From an uncultured Bacilli bacterium (GTDB lineage Bacteria; Bacillota_I; Bacilli_A; RF39; UBA660), in assembly GCA_934086485.1 (NCBI GenBank), contig CAKOIF010000017.1, forward strand, positions 1 to 36,932: DNA of 36,932 nt. Direction: 5' to 3'. The first letter of the stretch is position 1. Every line of letters starts with the position of its first letter. Positions 33,196 to 36,932 of this stretch are shown here, piece after piece. A model generated the notes under the pieces. It had not been told where the DNA came from, ran no database searches, and worked only from the letters and a program-made list of their open reading frames with translations. Position numbers and translations under genes: made by a program.

Positions 33196-33759
33196 TTAGT
33201 TTTCTTTATATGTACTTTTATATAAATCTATTTCTTCATTTGAATTTTCTTTATTAAATTTAATTTCAGGTAAATCACTTAATGATGCAAGTCCAAAATA
33301 ATCTAAAAATTCTCTTGTGGTTTTATATAAATTTGGATGTCCCGGTAAATCAGACTTTCCACATACTTTAATTAAGTCTTTTGCCATTAATTTTTTTATC
33401 ATAAAAGATGAAGAAATACCTCTTAAATTGTCTACGCCAGTTCTAGTAATTGGTTCATTATATGCAATAATTGCAAGTGTTTCAAGTGCTGCTTGAGATA
33501 ATGTTTCAGCTCCTGAAGTATCCTTAACTAGTTTTTGATAATACTCAATATGCTCTTTTTTAGTCGTTAATTTAAAAGAGTTAGATAAATAACTTATTCG
33601 AATACCTCTTTCAGCTTTTTCATATTCTTTCTGTAAATCATTTAAAAGTTTTCTAGCTTCTTTTTCATCAATTTCCAAAACTTCACAAATTTTTTCTAAA
33701 GTAATGCCTTCATCTCCGACTACAAATAGTATTCCCTCTAAAACTGCTAATTTATTCAT
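33196..33759 (-). CDS. scpB: Segregation and condensation protein B
   Basis: 187 residues. Tandem winged helices show LEGILFVVGDEGITLEKI and AALETLAIIAYNEPITRTGV, the ScpB landmark. It forms the SMC-ScpA-ScpB condensin. ATG 33759 overlaps the scpA stop region and has GAGG 7 bases upstream; the frame extends 5 codons further. Confidence 0.95.
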   Translation of the reverse strand: MNKLAVLEGILFVVGDEGITLEKICEVLEIDEKEARKLLNDLQKEYEKAERGIRISYLSNSFKLTTKKEHIEYYQKLVKDTSGAETLSQAALETLAIIAYNEPITRTGVDNLRGISSSFMIKKLMAKDLIKVCGKSDLPGHPNLYKTTREFLDYFGLASLSDLPEIKFNKENSNEEIDLYKSTYKEN

Positions 33760-34468
33760 TATATACCTCAACATATATTTTACTAAAATTTTTGTTTTGT
33801 GACAAGGTTATCAAATTATCTTTACTCATTTCTAAAATACTTAAAAAAGTAACAACAATTTCCTCTTTTGTACATTCATTAAAAAGCCTAGTAAACTCAA
33901 CCTTTTTTTCTCTACTCAAAATATCTTTTATATAATTAATTTTATCTTTAACACTAATTTCTTTTCTAGCAATTTTTGTATTTCTTGGCTTTTTATACTC
34001 TAATCTTTCAGATATTTCAAGCATTGCATTAACAAGATCCTCTAAAGAAACATCATCACTTAAATAAGTTTCATTATTAGCATATTCCTTTAAACTTTCT
34101 GGCACTTTTGTAAAATAATCTTGTCTATTTTTTTCAAGTTCACGAAAATCATTAGTAATAGTTTGATATTTTTCATATTCAATTAATCTATTACGTAAAT
34201 CTTCTTCACTATTAATTTCATAATTATCATCGTCTTCTTCTTCATCAAAACCTAATATAATTTTACTTTTTAAATGTATTAGTTCTGATGCCATAACTAA
34301 ATACTCACTTTTATTATCTAAATCATTTTTATCAAGTGAGTTTATAAAGTTGATGTATTCATCTATTATTATCTTTAAATCTATTTCATATATGTCAAGT
34401 TCATGTTTTTTAACCATATGAAGCATTAAATCTAAAGGTCCTGTAAAATCTTTAATATTAAAATTCAT
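33752..34468 (-). CDS. scpA: Segregation and condensation protein A (kleisin)
   Basis: 238 residues. The N-terminal FTGPLDLMLHMVKKHELDIY is the ScpA/kleisin signature that contacts the SMC neck, and the C-terminal winged helix includes FTRLFNECTKEEIVVTFLSI. It bridges the SMC dimer with ScpB for chromosome compaction and segregation. It overlaps scpB by 8 bases, and the anchored-protein gene ends 11 bases before it. Confidence 0.95.
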   Translation of the reverse strand: MNFNIKDFTGPLDLMLHMVKKHELDIYEIDLKIIIDEYINFINSLDKNDLDNKSEYLVMASELIHLKSKIILGFDEEEDDDNYEINSEEDLRNRLIEYEKYQTITNDFRELEKNRQDYFTKVPESLKEYANNETYLSDDVSLEDLVNAMLEISERLEYKKPRNTKIARKEISVKDKINYIKDILSREKKVEFTRLFNECTKEEIVVTFLSILEMSKDNLITLSQNKNFSKIYVEVYNE

Positions 34469-34479
34469 TTTTCTCCTTA

Positions 34480-35415
34480 CTAACTACAAGTAAAGAATTC
34501 AGCGGTCATTTCATAATTAATTTTAATTGGACTTACTCCTTTACTATAGTAATAAATATTATCTATTTTTGTATCACCAGCATTGTAATCCATAGTTAAT
34601 CTATATCTAAATCCATTAGTTATTTCAGTTACTGTTGCAGTAACACCTGACTTACCTTCAAAAGATGCTGCTAAAGAGTTGTATTCATTAAATAAGTTAG
34701 CATAATTTACATTATCATTAGTAACTATTATAGTATCTTCATATTTAAATAACTTATCATTTTCAAAAAAATATATAATTGATTCACCATTATTATTTTT
34801 ACAAGTCATCGCAGATTTATTTTCACTATCAACATCAAGGCTAATTAAATCATAATCACTTTCCTCGAGTTTAGCAATATTATACTTTGTTGGAGTAACA
34901 CTTAACTGATATGAAAAATTCTTATTAGATTTATTAGCTATTATTCCATTTATTTTTACTACAGCAAGCTGATTATTATTATCATCATATAGTCTTATAA
35001 AATATGAATCATTTGTTAAATCAAGTTCTTTATCAACATTATTATTAACTAAAAAACTTAATGTACCTGCATCAAAACTAATATTTGTAAAAGTAGCATC
35101 AGTTAACTTTACTTCATTATTTGTAAATGCATAAATAGTATTTTTACTATTTTCGGTAACATTTGTTGTGGTGTTAGTTCCATTTTCAGTACCATTAGTA
35201 GTGTTATTATTTACTACATAATTATTCGTAAAGGCTTTATTATATAAATAATCACGATATGCTTTTTGAATATCAGGTAAGAAATAAATTACTACAATAA
35301 AAATAATAAATAAAAAAAGTGTTCCAATCCAACCATATTTTTTTGTATCAGTTCTTCCTATTGTAACTGATTGTAAAGGATTTGTATCTATATTAACTTT
35401 TCTTCTTCTAGCCAA
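34480..35415 (-). CDS. Membrane-anchored extracellular protein of unknown function
   Basis: 311 residues. A basic N-terminus (ARRRK), one membrane segment (about 29-46, GTLFLFIIFIVVIYFLPD) and an Asn/Thr-rich linker (about 66-92) precede an outside beta-rich region. About 100-195 may be an FxLYD-like or other immunoglobulin-like domain. The start is TTG with GGAGGG 8 bases upstream. It is first in the operon with scpA-scpB-asnB-murE, with a TATAAT about 20 bases upstream of the ribosome site. Confidence 0.75.
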   Translation of the reverse strand: MARRRKVNIDTNPLQSVTIGRTDTKKYGWIGTLFLFIIFIVVIYFLPDIQKAYRDYLYNKAFTNNYVVNNNTTNGTENGTNTTTNVTENSKNTIYAFTNNEVKLTDATFTNISFDAGTLSFLVNNNVDKELDLTNDSYFIRLYDDNNNQLAVVKINGIIANKSNKNFSYQLSVTPTKYNIAKLEESDYDLISLDVDSENKSAMTCKNNNGESIIYFFENDKLFKYEDTIIVTNDNVNYANLFNEYNSLAASFEGKSGVTATVTEITNGFRYRLTMDYNAGDTKIDNIYYYSKGVSPIKINYEMTAEFFTCS

Positions 35416-35478
35416 GTTATTCCCTCCTACTCTTCATAGTAATTATACTATATTTGCAAATATAAAACAAGAAAAGTA

Positions 35479-35507
35479 TTGCACTTTAATTTAATTATTG
35501 TTATAAT
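35479..35507 (+). promoter_or_regulatory. Promoter of tRNA-Met
   Basis: TTGCAC (35479-35484) and TATAAT (35502-35507) with 17-base spacing, 30 bases before the tRNA 5' end. Confidence 0.75.
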
Positions 35508-35537
35508 ATATCTAGTTTTGTTGAAACAAAATGTTTT

Positions 35538-35614
35538 GGCGGGGTATATCAACTGGCTAGATAGTTCGGTTCATACCCGAAATGTTGGGGGTTCGAGTCC
35601 CTCCCCCGCTACCA
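35538..35614 (+). tRNA. tRNA-Met (anticodon CAT), elongator type
   Basis: Acceptor GGCGGGG/CCCCGCT, D arm TATC/GATA, and anticodon stem TTCGG/CCGAA with loop TTCATAC. T arm is GGGGG-TTCGAGT-CCCTC, with A and encoded CCA. It lacks the three G-C pairs and the unpaired first base of initiator tRNA, and its acceptor resembles Bacillus elongator tRNA-Met rather than tRNA-Ile2. 77 nt. Confidence 0.93.
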
Positions 35615-35658
35615 AATTGATAATAAGCACAACTTTTGCTTAAGTATAAATATAAAAG

Positions 35659-35689
35659 ATATCAGAAACTAAAAATCTGATATTTTTTA
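35659..35689 (+). terminator. Terminator of the tRNA-Met transcript
   Basis: A perfect 8-bp stem ATATCAGA/TCTGATAT with a 9-base loop followed by TTTTTATT. Confidence 0.8.
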
Positions 35690-35794
35690 TTATTTTAGAA
35701 TTACATTTGCAAATTATTTACATATAAATTATGATTTTGTATAAAACATAATTTTGTAGTCAAAATAAAATTAACAGTGAAAATAATAAACTTA

Positions 35795-35803
35795 TGGTAT
35801 AAT
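35795..35803 (+). promoter_or_regulatory. Extended -10 of the FAD-dependent reductase gene
   Basis: TG-G-TATAAT ends 38 bases before the start codon; the -35 is not convincing. Confidence 0.5.
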
Positions 35804-35841
35804 TAATGTAATAGTTTTATAAATTTAAAGAAGGTGAAAAA

Positions 35842-36858
35842 ATGTATGATTATTTGATAGTAGGAGGTGGTTTAGCTGGCTCAATGTTAGGTTATCTTTT
35901 AAAGAAAAATGGATATGATGTTGTAATTTTAGAAAAACAAATATTAATGAAAAAATCAAAATTATGTGGTGGTATTATAACTCCTAAAACCTATTCATTA
36001 TTAACTAGTGAATTTCCTAAAGTAGATATAGATAATATCGTAAAAGTAAAATTTAAAAACTGCGATATTATTGATAATATAAAAATAAATTTAGATAACA
36101 TTGATATTAAAATAGTAGATAGAAAAAAATTGGATGATTATATATTAAATAAATATTTAAAATTAGGTGGAAAAGTTATAGAAAATTCTAAAATAGAAAA
36201 TATAGATTTTCATAACAATGCTGTAATCTCTAATGATAAAAAATATAAATTTAAATATTTGATTGGTGCTGATGGTACATTATCTTACGTTAGAAAGTTA
36301 TTAACAGGAAAAATACAAAGTAAAAATTTTGCATTAGAAAGTTTTCAAGAAACCAAAAATAAAATAAATTTTACTATAGAGTTTATGGGTGATTATAAAG
36401 GATATAATTGGATAATACCAATGAAAGAAGAAATATGTTTTGGCACTGGTAACATAGCACAAGATATTAAAATTCAAGGATTATTTGAAGATATGGCTAA
36501 AAGATATAATTTTAAAAATGATATGAAAGGTGCTTTTTTGCCAACTGGCTCTGATATTTTATTAAATAAGAATAATGTTTTCTTTATTGGCGATGCTGCT
36601 GGACTTATTTCCCCTATAACTGGAGAAGGAATATATTATGCATTATATTCAGCACAACTACTATTCAAAAGTTTTAATGAAAACAAAGATTATATAAGTT
36701 TAATGAAAAATATATGTAAAAAGATAAAAAAAGAACTATTTTTAATTAAAATAATATATAACAGTAAAATTAGAAATTTTGTATTTAGAAAAATAGCAAA
36801 GAAAAATAAAATATCAAACTTAATAAAAATATATATTAAAAACTTATTACTTAATTAA
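35842..36858 (+). CDS. FAD-dependent oxidoreductase, geranylgeranyl-reductase family
   Basis: 338 residues. An N-terminal Rossmann dinucleotide-binding loop (YLIVGGGLAGSMLGYLL with VVILEKQ), a mid-protein ADGTLSYVRK and a C-terminal IGDAAGLISPITGEGI match the FAD-binding scheme of geranylgeranyl-reductase and related flavoproteins. LCGGIITPKTY after the first strand is typical of the family. It may reduce isoprenoid or polyprenyl substrates, or act as a monooxygenase-like enzyme; the substrate is unknown. AAGGTG lies 8 bases before the ATG. It is monocistronic, with its own promoter and terminator. Confidence 0.8.
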   Translation: MYDYLIVGGGLAGSMLGYLLKKNGYDVVILEKQILMKKSKLCGGIITPKTYSLLTSEFPKVDIDNIVKVKFKNCDIIDNIKINLDNIDIKIVDRKKLDDYILNKYLKLGGKVIENSKIENIDFHNNAVISNDKKYKFKYLIGADGTLSYVRKLLTGKIQSKNFALESFQETKNKINFTIEFMGDYKGYNWIIPMKEEICFGTGNIAQDIKIQGLFEDMAKRYNFKNDMKGAFLPTGSDILLNKNNVFFIGDAAGLISPITGEGIYYALYSAQLLFKSFNENKDYISLMKNICKKIKKELFLIKIIYNSKIRNFVFRKIAKKNKISNLIKIYIKNLLLN

Positions 36859-36863
36859 AATGT

Positions 36864-36910
36864 AACCTATAAAGAGGACAAAATAAAAAAGCCAATCCTC
36901 TTTATAGGTT
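36864..36910 (+). terminator. Strong terminator after the FAD-dependent reductase gene
   Basis: A perfect 15-bp stem AACCTATAAAGAGGA/TCCTCTTTATAGGTT with a 17-base loop, followed by TTTATT. Confidence 0.85.
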
Positions 36911-36932
36911 TTTATTATGTCTTGATGTATAA

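Noticed and set aside
1..36932. CRISPR array or cas genes
   Set aside because: No regularly spaced identical repeats and no Cas-like protein were seen.

Overview
The window is a low-GC (AT-rich) chromosome segment of a Gram-positive, Firmicutes-type bacterium, most likely an uncultured gut Bacilli lineage (inference). The evidence is a B-type RNase P RNA next to gpsB, a recU-pbp1A operon, dnaD-nth, scpA-scpB, a rodZ-like-pgsA pair, and a MurE with the DNPR motif of meso-diaminopimelate ligases. TGA is used as a stop, so this is the standard bacterial code. Several genes start with TTG or GTG behind strong GGAGG sites.

Layout. Positions 1-5700 carry accessory genes: a kinase-fold-like protein, a NERD-HRDC protein whose ribosome binding site lies in a 9-bp inverted repeat, a small orphan ORF, a UvrD/helicase IV-type helicase with an internal nuclease-like domain, and a small membrane protein. 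Positions about 5831-12914 look like an integrated 7.1-kb element without an integrase. It is bounded by a 15-bp direct repeat, with pairs of 11-bp-phased direct repeats about 90-100 bp inside each end. Its cargo is an AIPR-like + GHKL ATPase pair with a divergent XRE regulator, a two-gene type I CBASS (membrane SAVED effector + CD-NTase with a C-terminal sensor domain), and a small membrane protein. Just outside are a TIGR04141/DUF6119-like gene and a polytopic membrane protein whose frame is broken at a T9 tract next to its start, which suggests phase variation.

Positions 15850-17850 hold a small secreted protein with calcium-binding-like repeats, a Nudix hydrolase, a methyltransferase and an unknown gene. 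Positions 18031-20488 hold a complete DpnII-type (GATC) restriction-modification module in the order M-A-B. It is bracketed by two copies of an ~80-bp sequence containing the terminator of a CotD-like gene. From 20667 to the end the content is mostly housekeeping: pgsA, a rodZ-like gene, rnpB, gpsB, recU, pbp1A, nth, dnaD, cca, a radical SAM enzyme, tRNA-Leu(CAA), murE, asnB, scpB, scpA, a membrane-anchored protein, tRNA-Met(CAT) and an FAD-dependent reductase. An unidentified ~150-nt structured RNA with its own promoter and terminator lies upstream of cca.

The best candidate for an undescribed system is the XRE/AIPR/GHKL trio. It recalls the MutL-like and AIPR components of the Mza defence system but lacks the other Mza genes. 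The CBASS operon and the TIGR04141-like gene also share an unusual promoter, terminator-like hairpin, ribosome-binding-site leader.
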